From Phialocephala subalpina (taxonomy: Eukaryota; Ascomycota; Leotiomycetes; Helotiales; Mollisiaceae): a stretch of DNA of 64,000 bases. The notes under the pieces are model-generated. The model made no database searches and was not told the DNA's origin. It worked only from the letters and a program-made list of their open reading frames with translations. Made by a program: the position numbers and the translations under genes. Shown piece by piece: positions 1 to 11,230 of the stretch (the stretch's first letter is position 1; each line of letters begins with the position of its first letter). The stretch lies in the NCBI GenBank assembly GCA_900073065.1, contig FJOG01000033.1:517139-581138 (forward strand). The letters are read 5' to 3'.

Positions 1-1594
1 CCGTATCTATAAAATGAAAACTGCACCGGAACCAGCACCGCCCAAAGATGCCCATTAAGGAGAAACCGATAAGTCCCGCAGCAAAAAGATCAGACCAAAC
101 AGAAATCGAAGCGTAGTTCGTCCATCCTCGCCAGAAGAGAGAGATGGGAAAGAGAGGGGCGCAGAACATGGCTGGTAGTAATCGGATTTCCGGCGCGATG
201 GTAGGTTCTTGATCTGTGCTTTGCGATGATTCGGAATGTTCCTTTTTCTCTGCTCTCAAGTGATTGAGGTATATGTGCCGGAAGAAAGGCATGGTTGTTG
301 TGTTGAGGAGAACTCCCACCGCAATCGCTAAGAATGCGGTTCCTTTCAACCCTTGGGAAAATCCGTACGTGTCGACGAAGAGGTTCGCGAATCCCCAAAG
401 GAATGTGAAGACCAGGACGTAGATGAGGGCCAGATAAAAACCGAGAAGGATAACAATGGGTTCTCGGGTGAAGAAGATTATGAGAGAGCTGATGTTTGTT
501 TTGAGTCGGGGCGTGAGGGGATCTTGGAGTTCGAGTGAAGATTTGAAACGTGCGTCTCCTGTTGCTTTTCGAAGAGAGACGGCTTTCCATTGTAGAAGTA
601 TTGGCGAGAATGCTCCTGGCAGGAAGAGGAAGGCGATGATGAATGCGATTCCGGATATGAGGAGGGTGATCCAATCAACCCATTGCCATGACAAGGAGGA
701 GGATTGGATGATCCATCCTCCCGCTACCGGAGCCAGCGCGGGGCCTAGGCACAGTCAGTTGAAGGTTTAGGATTGAAGTAATGGTCATACCTAGGATGGG
801 ACTGAGAGCAAACAGTGGCCAGACTAGACTCCTGTCTGCGTTGTCAAAATATGTCTGCCAGGCTGCCACCATATATCGTCATCGGAGGACTAGCAAAGAG
901 TCCAGAGAAGAATCGAAAGATAATTTGGACAGTAAATTTCGGGTAAGTGCAGTGGTCAAGACCGTGATCATGTACAAGAACATGGATATGAGATAGCTCG
1001 GGTTCCGTCCCACAGTTTCGGATATTGGACCAGATGCCAAAGCACCGAAAGCATTGCCGAACAAGAATAGAGCAGTAGCCAGGCTCTCTGCTCTTCACCG
1101 ACGTGGAGTTTTGCAGCAGCTTTGGTGCTGCTTGAGGAGTTCACAGCTGATGCCCAACCGCAGACGAAGACGATCCAGAATACGATGATGGTGGCTCGGA
1201 ACTTTCGTGCTTTTGGCCAGTCTCGTGGGTTGCAGTCATCAGGGGCGGCGGCTTCAACTAGGTATGTCGCAGGTCCCCCCCTCTCGTTCTCGTCGTTTGG
1301 TGTGATACCTTCCAGATCTTGCCCTAGCATGTCGGTAAAGGGATCTGACGCTGTGGGTTGGTCTCCATCTTGGGTCGATGAAATTGGCGAGCTAGTCCTC
1401 TGCTTGCCATTGGCATCTCTCTGCAGGCTTGAAGGACCATGCCCAAGAATCTCGCCGCACTCGGTGGATGGTGCTGGTCTTTGAACTGGGTTCAATTGAT
1501 GTGTCGATTGATTGTAGTTGAAACGCTTCTTTTCTGTGTTGATTTTGGCGACAACAAATGAATTGAGCCTTTTCCATTGTGTAAAAGATTGCAT
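1..1594 (-). pseudogene. MFS drug/H+ antiporter-type transporter, frameshifted and truncated by the window edge
   Basis: The start is the ATG at 1594, preceding a hydrophilic N-terminus with a DDCNPRDWPKARK motif typical of fungal DHA-type MFS exporters. TM1, a GPISETVGR loop between TM2 and TM3, a GGSLADIF motif and later helices are all recognisable. One good intron (745-790, 46 bp) joins SPILG to GPALAPVAGGW. Three single-base shifts are needed to keep family similarity: near 1091-1096, near 941-946 and at the T-run near 846-850. No intron can replace them, because the homologous residues are contiguous across each. The 3' end lies outside the window. A plasma-membrane exporter of small molecules was the likely ancestral role. 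A sequencing explanation is possible for the T-run but not obvious for all three. Confidence 0.75.
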
Positions 1595-2924
1595 CGTGTA
1601 CTGGAAATATGACGAGGGATAGTGAAAATGATAAACATTGAAGGGAAGAAATACTCTACTCATATGTATCAGGTCTTCAGGAAATCCGTCGTATGCCGAG
1701 CCAAGAATGGCAGCTGAGCACACGACCAAGCGTACCACAACATTGCGAACGAAACCCTTCCGGACCTTGGCTGCAGCTCTATTGGAGCTTAAATCAATCG
1801 AACTACTAGTTCGTGAGCTTAGATTGGAGAACTTAAATTGTGTTCTGCATTTGCAAACGTTGGTTCTGGGTAAAAGCGTATGTCACTGGTGGTGAGGTAA
1901 TGCCTGCCACTAAGGAACGCAATCTGGCACTACGATTGAAGCCTCCACCTCGGAACTTCTAGTGACATTCAACTAAGAGATGCCAAATACGTGGAGGCTT
2001 GGAAGGAGAAAGTGTTGTCCAATTGTATGACGTCCAATGTTGCTTACGGTTGGCCTCGAAGGAGGACGAGAACGGACAATGAAGAAATTGAAGTACCGAT
2101 GAGAAGCATTATGAATTTGATGACATGCAAGGCGCCTCGTCGTTCCCCAAGATCATGCGCATAGGTAGCTCGATGCGAGCGTAGTTGAATGGATGATTAA
2201 AAAAAATTGATCAAAGTATCTTTACCAAGGTCTAGAGTCGGATTATAGAACGAAGATTTAGAAGTAGAGTAGATAAGGGTAGTAAAAGAAAAAGAAGTGA
2301 TAGATGTATGATCTAATAAGAAGGATATTAGATAAAGCGAGTAAGGAGTTTAACGAGTGACTTCGATAAATAGAATGCGAAGCAGAAGAAAGCTAGAGAA
2401 GGAATTAAGGTAGCGAGATAAAGAGGCGAGAATATTAATAGGGGAGCTAGAAATAGAGTCGATAATGAGGGAATGGGTTCGGTATAAGGAAAGGGAAAGG
2501 GATACAACATGTCGAGTAAAGGTGGCAGGTGAAATACGAGAGAGATGGAAATAAAAGCAATGGAATCTTCCACAATAAAAGGGTACTTTATGTTCGAGGG
2601 GTATCTGAAGAAGAGACGAGAGTAGCACTTTCAACCTCCCAGCTTTGCCAGGACTTTCTGGGTCACAACCTAGCCTGAAAAATCCAGGCAGAGCTGGGCG
2701 ATTGAATACTCCGCTGGAATTTCTCTCGCTCGATGGTAAAAGTCTTGGGACTTGATAGACCGTCCAATGTTCTGTGCTGTTTGGGACTTTGGCTTCTTCC
2801 TGACAATGTGAGGGTCCCCATACGCCTGCCAAATATGCCAAGGTTCCATGTTCATTTTGAGGGTATTTCCAATGGTTATAATACACCCATCCCCAACGCC
2901 GTCGCAATGCAGAAGTATGACCCC
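1595..2924. other. Intergenic stretch with AT-rich tract and one MITE-like element
   Basis: No supported gene. About 2170-2580 is A/T/G-rich low-complexity sequence without good codon structure. A hairpin element sits at 2631-2705 (listed separately). A long open frame on the minus strand across 2350-3045 is a shadow that overlaps TAF3 exon 2 in another frame. Confidence 0.6.
2631..2705. mobile_element. MITE-like hairpin element, copy A
   Basis: A 75-bp element with imperfect terminal inverted repeats: it begins TCAACCTCCCAGCTTTGCC and its reverse complement begins TCAATCGCCCAGCTCTGCC. A related, larger copy lies at 14874-14995. Internal sequence keeps a CTTTCTGGGT block and a CCTAGCCTGA block common to both copies. 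It has no coding capacity and no obvious target-site duplication. Confidence 0.6.
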
Positions 2925-3619
2925 TTAAAAATCCATGTCTAACATCGACTGGTCCCCTAACGAGCTTAGGGCAGAGGACTGCCTTCTCGATGAGGTTGTG
3001 AGTACAGTGACTGGCGCAGGAGGACTCTTGAGCTTCTGTGTCCATTCCTTCAGGCTTGTAATATCGCTGCCTTCGACCTTAACTACTCGTGGATCCGCAG
3101 GTTTACCAAGGACTGTGCCATTGTATCTCGATTGTTCGTCAGCCGCGCTGTGCTTTTTCTTGAGAGCTGTGATAGATTAGTTTCTACCAATCAAGCTGGA
3201 GAGAAGAGCCAACCCGTCAGATAATCCTCCTTTGCACCTTCACTGCCCTCCAGTGCAATCCTTCTGATCTCATGATTCCTAGGACCTGTAGCCCACTTGA
3301 TAAAGTTCTCTACACCCCGTATATCCTCTTCACCGTTGAACTCTTGCTCCTGTATTACTTTCTCTGGTGTCAACACGCCGCAATCCTGCATGGCCATCCT
3401 GACGTCTGAAATCGAGATATCCAAAGCAAGCTCCGGGTCGGTATGATTCAGCGCAGCATGATTCGCAGTTGTTTGCGCAAGCAACAGCATGTATCGAGCT
3501 GCAAGGTCGGTGAGAGTGTCAAGCGTACTGTTTTTTGTCTGGTGGTAGCCTGCTGCACGCAAGATGTGGATGATGCATGGTCGCAGGAGAGAGTGATTGA
3601 GAGATTGTGGAGTGGCCAT
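2925..3619 (-). CDS. TAF3: TFIID subunit TAF3, histone-fold (Bromo_TP) protein
   Basis: Two exons (3214-3619 and 2925-3166, intron 3167-3213 of 47 bp) give 215 residues. The N-terminal half carries the bromodomain-associated histone fold, with the LLRPCIIHILRAAGYH and TDLAARYMLLLA helices (about residues 10-80) expected to pair with TAF10 in TFIID. The second exon supplies the conserved LKKKHS and YNGTVLGKPADPR segment and a basic/Ser-rich tail. The ATG at 3619 is chosen because the frame further upstream opens only with TTG. Fungal TAF3 proteins usually lack the metazoan PHD finger and none is seen here. It is divergent from TAF7, with 356 bp between the starts. The assignment rests on motif recognition. 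Confidence 0.85.
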
Positions 3620-3975
3620 CTTGATTGTCAACTCAAGGTCGGGGACTGAGTGACGTGGAAAGCTTCATGGCCAGAGTATCATGAAGATTCAGTGTAGAGT
3701 TTGTCAAGCAAAGCTTTTGGTAGTCGTGAATGTCCCCGGATCGAAGGGACAATCAAAATCCACGAGTTTGGTTCAAATTGCGCTAGTGGTCTTAGCGCCG
3801 CCCGTATCGAATTGATATCCTTCAGCCTTGTCCCCAGAACCATTCCATTCCACATCAACTCAACGACGACAACGACGACGAATGTACTGCGCGACGTGGG
3901 ATAATCTATGATACGATACCGCGCAACCAGAATATAGTACTATTCGACTCCGAACGCAAGGACAACACCCCCACG
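3620..3975. promoter_or_regulatory. Bidirectional promoter between TAF3 and TAF7
   Basis: A 356-bp spacer separates the start codons of two divergently transcribed TFIID subunit genes. It must contain both core promoters and 5' leaders. No strong TATA box is visible near either start. An ACGACGACAACGACG-type repeat lies about 100 bp before TAF7. Confidence 0.7.
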
Positions 3976-5502
3976 ATGAGTGGCCTCAAACTCAAGTTGA
4001 ATACCAATGGTATTCCAAAAGCCCCTTCCCAAGATACACCCTTAGCGACGCCTGGAGGCTCGAAACCAAGGATCAAGCTTAGCATCAAGTCAAATCCATC
4101 TACTCCTGCCCCTGCTCCCTCCGACAATCCGAAACTGAAGAAGACAAAAGCTGGTAGACCCTCTAAGCCGAGCCAAAAGCTCCTCGAGAGCAAGAAGCGC
4201 ATTAAGGTAGAGACAGATACCGAGGAGGAAGATGACGGGGGTACAATCAGTGTCCAGCAACCTGCGACAAAGAAGGTTAAGTTGACATTTGGGGCACCAA
4301 AGACGCCAGCACCTTCGAGGACACCGGTCACACCTGTGGTTTTCAAGACGAAGTCCAAGGTTGGAAAGCCGCCGCCACGAGACCCAGGCACTGGATATGA
4401 CTCCGAAGCCAGCGATCGCGAGATAGACCCTGTCATCGAAGAGCAGTTTGTTCTACGAATGCCACCTGGCGACGATTGTGAATATGTGCGGAAGATGATC
4501 GAGGAGAAGAAGATTGGTATTCCTAAGGCCCAAGGCGGCGCAGATATCTCTATGAAATTTTTCGAATTACGTGGACGTCGAGGAGCAGTTACTGTGCGGG
4601 GAAACATCTACGCTGCTACACTCGTTGATCTACCATCTATCACTGAGGGTATGAAGAGTTGGGACAAGAGAGGATGGTGGAAGAGTGCCGACATCTGCCA
4701 GATGCTTTTGGTATTCGCTCCAGTCAAGTCAGAAGAAGAAGCTAGGACAATCGCACTACCTGACGAGATTGATCGCGACACCCACCAATATCCTCATGGA
4801 CTGACTCCACCGATGCACTTCGCTCGCCAGCGTCGATTCAGAAAGCGTTTGCACAAGTCCACTATCGAGCGCGTTGAGGAAGAGGTCCAGAGACTGTTGA
4901 AGGCGGATGAAAGTGCTGTTTCGTCAAGCTACGAGATCATCGATCCAGATGCGGAGGAGAGACGAGCCAGCCACTTCGATCACTTTGACGCAGAAAGCAA
5001 TTCAGGCTATGGCCACGACGACGAAGAAGATGCAGAAGGAGAGGAAGATGACCAAGATCAAGGATACTTCAATCATCAACCCGTCAATAGTCATGAGGAG
5101 GAGGTAGAGGATGACCCAGATCTTGAGCGTGAGATGGAGGAGGCCTTCGCGGACGAACTTGAGGCACCCACTCCTGACGTTGCGGAGACCCCATTAGCTT
5201 TACCGGCTGCTGAGCCAGAAGAAGATAGTGGAGACGAGTCATTCGACGACGAGGACGATGGTGAAGAAGCTGCTGTGGTTCCTGCTGAGCTCGATGAAGA
5301 ACAGAAGCAGGAGCAGGCTCGTATTGATGGTATCAGGGAGGATATTGCCGAACTCAAGAGAGCCCTCTGGTCGAATGAGCAAAACCTTTCGAGATCGACG
5401 AATGCCCTTATTCGGAAGCGTCTAGAGGATACAGTCCGAACCCAGAAGAGAGAATTGAACTTGAAGATGTCTTCGATTGGAGAAGGCGAGGAGAACGAGT
5501 AA
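3976..5502 (+). CDS. TAF7: TFIID subunit TAF7 (TAFII55 family)
   Basis: A single exon of 508 residues. Residues 1-150 are basic and Pro/Ser-rich. The TAFII55 N-terminal domain runs from about 155 to 290 and starts with EEQFVLRMPPGDDCEYV, with the conserved NIYAATLVDLPSITE strand-helix motif and the TPPMHFARQRRFRKR block. Residues 330-430 are strongly acidic (Asp/Glu runs), and 445-500 form a heptad-rich coiled coil. Domain order and length match filamentous-fungal TAF7, which binds TAF1 in TFIID and restrains its activity. The shared promoter with TAF3 suggests balanced expression of TFIID subunits. There are no breaks or odd codons. Confidence 0.92.
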   Translation: MSGLKLKLNTNGIPKAPSQDTPLATPGGSKPRIKLSIKSNPSTPAPAPSDNPKLKKTKAGRPSKPSQKLLESKKRIKVETDTEEEDDGGTISVQQPATKKVKLTFGAPKTPAPSRTPVTPVVFKTKSKVGKPPPRDPGTGYDSEASDREIDPVIEEQFVLRMPPGDDCEYVRKMIEEKKIGIPKAQGGADISMKFFELRGRRGAVTVRGNIYAATLVDLPSITEGMKSWDKRGWWKSADICQMLLVFAPVKSEEEARTIALPDEIDRDTHQYPHGLTPPMHFARQRRFRKRLHKSTIERVEEEVQRLLKADESAVSSSYEIIDPDAEERRASHFDHFDAESNSGYGHDDEEDAEGEEDDQDQGYFNHQPVNSHEEEVEDDPDLEREMEEAFADELEAPTPDVAETPLALPAAEPEEDSGDESFDDEDDGEEAAVVPAELDEEQKQEQARIDGIREDIAELKRALWSNEQNLSRSTNALIRKRLEDTVRTQKRELNLKMSSIGEGEENE

Positions 5503-5907
5503 GGGACAGCCCAGATCTCGAGCACGTGATGAAGCAAGAATCATGGAAAGGGGTGCATGTCCATATGTTTCTGGAACATTTGGTTTGTACTGGATTTCAG
5601 CGAGGAGTTACGGGAAGGAAGTTGATACAGATCATTTTTGATCTGGCAAAAAGCAGTCGTCGCCTCAAAATCCCACCTCGACGGGGTCAATGTGGGCATG
5701 TACCAACTTATATGATAGGTTAGGACAGAAGCGTCTTAACGACCTGCCTTGATTTTGCAGCAGTCTATAATACAGACACCAAATCATACAATACTGACAT
5801 CTGTGCGCCCTCACACTTTTGACATGTCCCTTCCTTCGTGCCTTTTACATCTTTCAGCATATCATACAACCTCCCCCCCTCTCCAAAATCTCTCAACATC
5901 TCCCACC
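5503..5907. other. Convergent 3' intergenic region
   Basis: Lies between the stop of TAF7 (plus) and the stop of mL54 (minus), so it holds the two 3' UTRs. It is pyrimidine-rich near 5840-5900. No gene seen. Confidence 0.6.
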
Positions 5908-6642
5908 CTACATCCCCTTCAAGAAATTACTCTCCTTAATCTTACTCCTCCTCTCCCTTCTCATCGCCTCCCTCAACTCCTCTCTCTTATCCCCAGCCTC
6001 CAAAGCTCCCTTAATAGTCCCCTCCTCATTCGCTGGTAGATCAATCGATTGTTGTGTCAGTGGGATCTTTGGTTCCAAGGAGCTCATGTCTCCGGATGCG
6101 AGACGTGCTGCTTCGAGTTTTCGTTGGCGTTTTGCTGCTTTTCGACGGAGCTTTTTGGATTTGGCTGTGGGTGGTGGTTAGCAAAAGGTCTGGAACAAAT
6201 TCATAGACAACGAGAAGTAGGAATGCCTCAGAAGAAAAGGTAGGCACATACAAAACTCATCCCCTTCAACACCCCCCTCCCCATCATCCGCCTTCTTAAC
6301 ATCCAAACACCTCCACAACCACTCCGGATACTCCTCCTCCTTTAACGCAACTGGATCATCCTTCCCTTTCATATAATTGATCCCCCTCATCGGTGTCCCT
6401 GCTGGACATATCGAGACTGGTAATGGGATCTTGGATTTGGGACGAAGATTGACGCCAAGGGAGACATCACTTGGTGCGGGTGTTAGGGGCGTGGAGAATG
6501 GCTGCGCGATGCCTGTGGATGTTGCTGGAGGTGGAGTCGCTGTTGCTGGGGAGAATGAGGGATTGGCGGTAGAGAATGCGCGGGTTATTGAGGAGGATGG
6601 CCGAAGTGCAGATGCCCGGCGGAGACAGCGTGAGCAGATCAT
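5908..6642 (-). CDS. MRPL37: Mitochondrial large ribosomal subunit protein mL54 (MRPL37)
   Basis: Two exons (6252-6642 and 5908-6164; intron 6165-6251, 87 bp) give 215 residues. The N-terminus (MICSRCLRRASALRP, then Ser/Ala/Thr-rich) is a typical matrix presequence. The diagnostic mL54 core is present: ICPAGTPMRGINYMKGKDDP followed by EYPEWLWRCLD. Exon 2 restores a basic helix (KLRRKAAKRQRK) and ends in SNFLKGM. The product is imported into mitochondria as a component of the 54S mitoribosome. The reading frame is intact and the splice sites canonical (GTATGT...CACAG). Confidence 0.9.
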
Positions 6643-7002
6643 TGTGGTGTTGAGGGTTGAGGTGCTGGAGGATGTGGTTTGAAGCTTGGAGATATTTTTT
6701 GGAGGTTGTTCGGCGGCCGAGGTAGCCCACTTTAGCAGTCAATATCAAAGTCTAGCTGGAAGCCGAAATATCGGTAGGATTCACGAACGCAACATGACGG
6801 AGCACGATAATGGCTGTACAGTGTTTTGTATTTACAGTTGATATCAATTGAAGCACTTTTAGGCCTCAATTGTTTGTCAAGTGGTGGGACATTGGCAGAA
6901 AACGATTCTACCTGTACACACATGTCTCCATCCAGCAGCTCTCCCACGTTGCAGCATCTCCCAAACTCCCAGAATCCATATCCATAGTTCACAAACTCTT
7001 GC
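6643..7002. other. Intergenic: mL54 promoter and NDUFB10-type gene 3' UTR
   Basis: 360 bp upstream of mL54 and downstream of the next minus-strand gene. No additional gene or repeat recognised. Confidence 0.6.
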
Positions 7003-7435
7003 CTATGACTTTGGAATGTAATTTTGTTGCTCGAAGAGATATCCCTTGACCTTCGACTCCTTCAACAGCTCAAAGTATCGCTCTGCAACAGAATTCAGTC
7101 AGCATCTGGCCAGCAGAGTTCCAAAATAAAACAACATCCCTAAAAATACCCCAGAGGCCGGCGGTATCCAATTCCAATAATTTAAAAGCAAAGCCCTCCT
7201 GCTTACCTCGTAGAGCTCCGCACTTCTCCAAATGGTTGACACCCTCTCTATAATAGCATTTTCCTAGCTCCTCCCGTACCAATCTTGCCATCATGCTCTT
7301 GACCCATTGTTCTCTGATGATTGCATCTTGCGCCTGCTTCAATCGGTTTGTATCGTCGTAGTCGACGCCGTCGAACGTAGGAGGAACGGTTGGCTTCTTG
7401 GCCAGGAAGGCCGCGGACTCGGGGGTTGGTGCCAT
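7003..7435 (-). CDS. NADH:ubiquinone oxidoreductase 12 kDa accessory subunit (NDUFB10/PDSW type)
   Basis: Two exons (7207-7435, 7003-7082; intron 7083-7206, 124 bp) give 102 residues, the usual size of the fungal 12 kDa complex I subunit. The protein starts MAPTPESAAFLAKKPTVPP and has the conserved REQWVKSMMARLVREELGKC and GVNHLEKC segments with the spaced cysteines of this family. Exon 2 gives the conserved ERYFELLKES and KGYLFEQQNYIP tail. It lacks a long presequence, as its homologs do, and is expected in the membrane arm of mitochondrial complex I, facing the intermembrane space. It is divergent from the NSR1-type gene, with 382 bp between starts. Confidence 0.85.
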
Positions 7436-7817
7436 TGAGAAGAGGTGTACGCAGGCGGATGATTGTGTCGTAGGAGAGGAATTGAAGGTTGGGTCGTAGT
7501 GTTGTCCCCTCCTTCACTAAGATGCCCTTGCAGGTCTGGTACAATTGAAGCTCTTGTCGGCATGTCACGTTCCTTTCAGCCTCAGGCGACAAACCATAGT
7601 GATGCGCCAGCGCTAAGTCCCTTAGACGCTAGCTTCCCCACCTTGATAGCCGAGTGCAGAAAATTTCAGATAAGAGCTCGAAAAAAAAATCCTCCCACCG
7701 CCTCGATCTCTTCTTCATCCTTTTCCAACCTCCTCCTCCCACCACATTTCTTCGAACACATCTTCGAAGCTTCATCAATCCCCTTCATTACTCTTTACAT
7801 TCATATAAACAGTCATA
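7436..7817. promoter_or_regulatory. Divergent promoter region, complex I subunit and NSR1-type gene
   Basis: A 382-bp region between two divergent start codons. The NSR1 side has a long C/T-rich leader (about 7690-7800), common for highly expressed fungal genes encoding translation or ribosome factors. No gene on either strand. Confidence 0.55.
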
Positions 7818-9474
7818 ATGGCAAAGAGCAAGGAAGTCAAGTCCGCCAGCAAGGCCAAGTCTGAGGTCAAACCTCTTTCAAAAGTCAAGAACGCATCTGT
7901 CACTAAACCTTCTCAGACTCCCAATGCCAAGTCCAAGGCTGTCGCAAAGGAGGTCGCATCTAAGGTGAACGGCAAGAAGTCATCCAAGCTCGTCAAGAAG
8001 GCCGCCACTCCCTCTTCCAGCGAGTCCGAGTCCGACTCTGACGCCGCCGCCGACTCTGATTCCAGCGCCGAGTCCTCTGACGAGGAGGTCGAAGTCAAGA
8101 AGCCTGTCGCCAACGGAAAGGCTAATGGCAAGACCAACGGTGTCAAGAAGCAAGAGGTAGATTCCTCTTCCTCCTCCGATTCTTCAGATTCATCCGAGGG
8201 TGATTCTGATGATTCCGATTCCGATTCTGACGATGCCCCCTCAAAGCCTGCTGCCGCTTCCGACAGCGATGATAGCGACGACTCTGAGGATGATTCCGAA
8301 GAGGAGGCTAAGCCTGTCGCTGCCGCCAAGGATGTAGCAAAGAAGGCTGTCGAGACTGGCAAGAAGGCCGTGAACGGAGCTGCTAAGGTTGTTGCCAAGG
8401 CTACTGTAAGTCATGCAACCGCGCAAAGATTTCAATTGCTAATCATGAACAGGAGACTTCCGATTCCGAGGACGATGATGATGAGGAAGCCGACTCTGCT
8501 TCTTCCGATTCCAGCAACAGCGACGAAGAGGAGGATGATGACGATTCTTCTGACAGCGACGAGGAGAAGGAAGCCCCAAGCAAGAAGCGCAAGGCCGAGG
8601 AAGACACACCCGCTGCCGCAAAGAAGGCCAAGACCGAGGCTGTTGAGGATAACGGCTCCAAGAACTTGTTCGTTGGTAACTTGAGCTGGAACGTCGACGA
8701 CGAGTGGTTGTACCGTGAGTTCGAGGAGTTTGGTGAGATCTCTGGTGCTCGTGTCATCAGCGACAAGGCCACTGGTCGCTCCAAGGGTTTCGGATACGTT
8801 GAGTTCACCAGCTCTACTTCCGCCGCCGCTGCTCTCAATGCCAAGAAGGGTGCATTGATTGATGGTCGTGAGGCCAATGTTGACTTCTCCACTCCGCGAA
8901 GCGATGCTGCTCCCCGTGAGCGTGCCAACGATCGTGCTAAACAATACGGCGACCAGAAGAACGAGCCTTCCGATACTCTCTTCCTTGGCAACCTTTCTTT
9001 CGACGCTGACGAGAACGCCGTTGGTGAGGCTTTCGGTGCTCATGGTACTGTTGTCAATGTCAGACTCCCAACTGATCAGTGAGTAACTTCTATCCTACCT
9101 GCCTTGAATTGTACTGACCCATTTACAGAGAGACTGGCAACCCTAAAGGCTTCGGATATGTTACCTTCTCCTCCGTTGACGATGCTAAGACCGCCTTCGA
9201 TGCTATGGTTGGCGCTGAGATTGCTGGCCGTCCTGTTCGTCTCGACTTCGCTACACCAAGACCTGAGCGTTCTGAGGGTGGCTTTGGAGGTGGCCGGGGT
9301 GGTGGACGAGGAGGCCGAGGAGGATTCGGTGACCGTGGCGGACGTGGAGGCGGACGAGGTGGCCGTGGGGGCTTTGGTGATCGTGGTGGACGTGGTGGCG
9401 CTCGAGGTGGTCGCGGAGGCAGCACCAACCGTGGTGGCTTTGGAGACTTCAAGGGCAAGAAGCAGACTTTTTAA
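7818..9474 (+). CDS. NSR1: Nucleolin-like ribosome biogenesis protein (Nsr1/Gar2 family)
   Basis: Three exons (7818-8405, 8453-9078, 9129-9474; introns 47 and 50 bp) give 519 residues. The N-terminal half is Lys-rich with alternating acidic Ser clusters (CK2-type S/D/E tracts), followed by a KKRK nuclear localisation signal. RRM1 (about 267-340) has RNP2 LFVGNL and RNP1 KGFGYVEF. RRM2 (about 369-445) has LFLGNL and KGFGYVTF. The tail (455-515) is an RGG/GGFGDRGG box. This is the exact domain order of yeast Nsr1, fission yeast Gar2 and vertebrate nucleolin, which act in nucleolar pre-rRNA processing and 40S assembly. The frame is intact. Confidence 0.93.
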
Positions 9475-11230
9475 GTCTAGGCATGGTGAGAACTGCATGC
9501 CTGTCAACACGCCGCACACAACTCTTTGGGTTGAGTGTTGACTTGTGGGTTGAGTGGGCTTCTGTGGGTTGTGGGCTTTTGACTATACTCCTTCATAGGA
9601 GCTGTGGGCTTTGACCAGACTTGTGGGCTTGAGACATTTCACAGTGGGCTTGTTGGCTTGTGGCTTGCTTGTCTACGGACTTGCTACGACTTTTTGATGC
9701 ATTGTGGGCGTTGGGAACTTTGACCGTTACCTGTGGGCTCTTGACATACTGCGAAGTCGATATGAAGCTTCTTATATCCTTGGATATCTTGAAGTGGATC
9801 GAGCTTCATGTGGGCACTGAGGGATCAATTGTCTTTGTTGGATGGGAAAAAGTTTCTTGCTGTTTCTTTGATCAGTTGCGGTGCGGTAGTTTCGTACACT
9901 TGTACCATAGGTGAGTATACCCGACTTGCATCTGGACTTAATACTCTACGGCTGTGCACAATGAATTGTCCTCTACTTAGATATGTTTTGCTGTGCTATG
10001 AATGTGAAACTGTGACCTTTGAAGAGTCCTGGTCGCGCTGGTTGTGTGCCAGAATAAGGAGACTCCAATGTACCAGACAGTCTAGGACATTTTCCAGAGA
10101 CTTGAACTTGAAATAAGGACAGTCGAGGAATCAAGTAGCAGTCGCTCCTTGTGATACTCGGAAGCCTGGCTTGACAGTTCTTTCTAATGTACCTGCATTG
10201 TTGGAACAATCAAGTTGATGCTCTATATCGATTGATTTGCACATTCGGAGGTCTGTCGAAAAGGGCACTCATGCATTAAACGTGGAGTCCATGCAAGTAA
10301 TTAGAAGATCGTATGGGAGAATCCCGGACAGTCTTCGGGCATCTTCATCCCAAAGAGGTGCCAGGTTCGCAGCACCTTCCTTTCTCATCTCTCCCAAGAT
10401 CCACCGACCTTATTCGGCCTCTCTCGGACTTTCCAGCCAAGCTTTATTCTCCTCGGCCGAGATCCGAAAGTGTTCAGATTAGCGAGTCAATGACAGCTCA
10501 CTCCAATTCAAATATCACAGCCTGACTCATATAGAGTGGTTCGTGGATCTGCCAAGGAGGTTTGCCAAGCGGAGCGGAAGGCGAGAGCTTGTCCACGGTG
10601 CCAAGATTGTCCCTGCCAAGCGGAGCGGAAATTCTGTTCAATTTAAGCATGTTTCCTGTTTTGCTTGGCCTCGGGTGAAGGTATGGCCGTGGAACATCGG
10701 ATGGGATTCTTCCTCGAGTCGTACTCGGAGTATATCTCCACTCCGTGAATGATGGATGTCAAGCCAAGCGGCTTGCTGGATTGGCAACATCTACCAAGAC
10801 AGCGCCGAGCATACTTCGAGCCCCCGAGCAGGCGTTTCTGCAGCTCTTCTTCATGATCTTTGCTGGTAAACATGCTGTTGGGGCCGAATCCAAACTGTAC
10901 TAAGCTTCTTCTGGGATGATTCTAGATGTCGGCGCCTCTCCTTTGAGGAAGACTCCAATTTGACAGCAACTTCAGGTAAAGTAATTCAAACCATCACTGA
11001 GTAAGAGAGCTCTGAATACGAGATGGTTCATACGGGACTTCTCGCAAAGTTCTCATTCCATCGAGGATAAGACTCCCTCTTCCCGCTCTCACCACATTCT
11101 CTTCACCAGCTTCTTCAGCCCTCTCACTCTTTCAGTCTACGCTCCTTCAGACCGGTTCTAATAACTATACATTCACTATACTACATTCTTTTCAGAAGCC
11201 GTCAATCTTTCAATCCAACCAGCCATCAAA
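9475..11230. other. Long intergenic region with TGTGGGCTT repeats and a 17-bp direct repeat
   Basis: No supported gene in 1.75 kb. About 9520-9760, inside the probable NSR1 3' UTR, is studded with degenerate copies of TGTGGGCTT or TGTGGGTT. At 10563 and 10614 a 17-mer, TGCCAAGCGGAGCGGAA, recurs 51 bp apart. The stretch from 11080 to 11230 is C/T-rich and is the likely pectate lyase leader. Confidence 0.55.

Noticed and set aside
2350..3045. A 231-codon minus-strand open frame
   Set aside because: It overlaps TAF3 exon 2 in a different frame, includes a transposon-like hairpin and low-complexity DNA, and lacks any domain.
7913..8398. Minus-strand frame rich in Ser/Glu opposite NSR1
   Set aside because: It is the antisense shadow of the acidic Ser-rich region of the NSR1-type gene.
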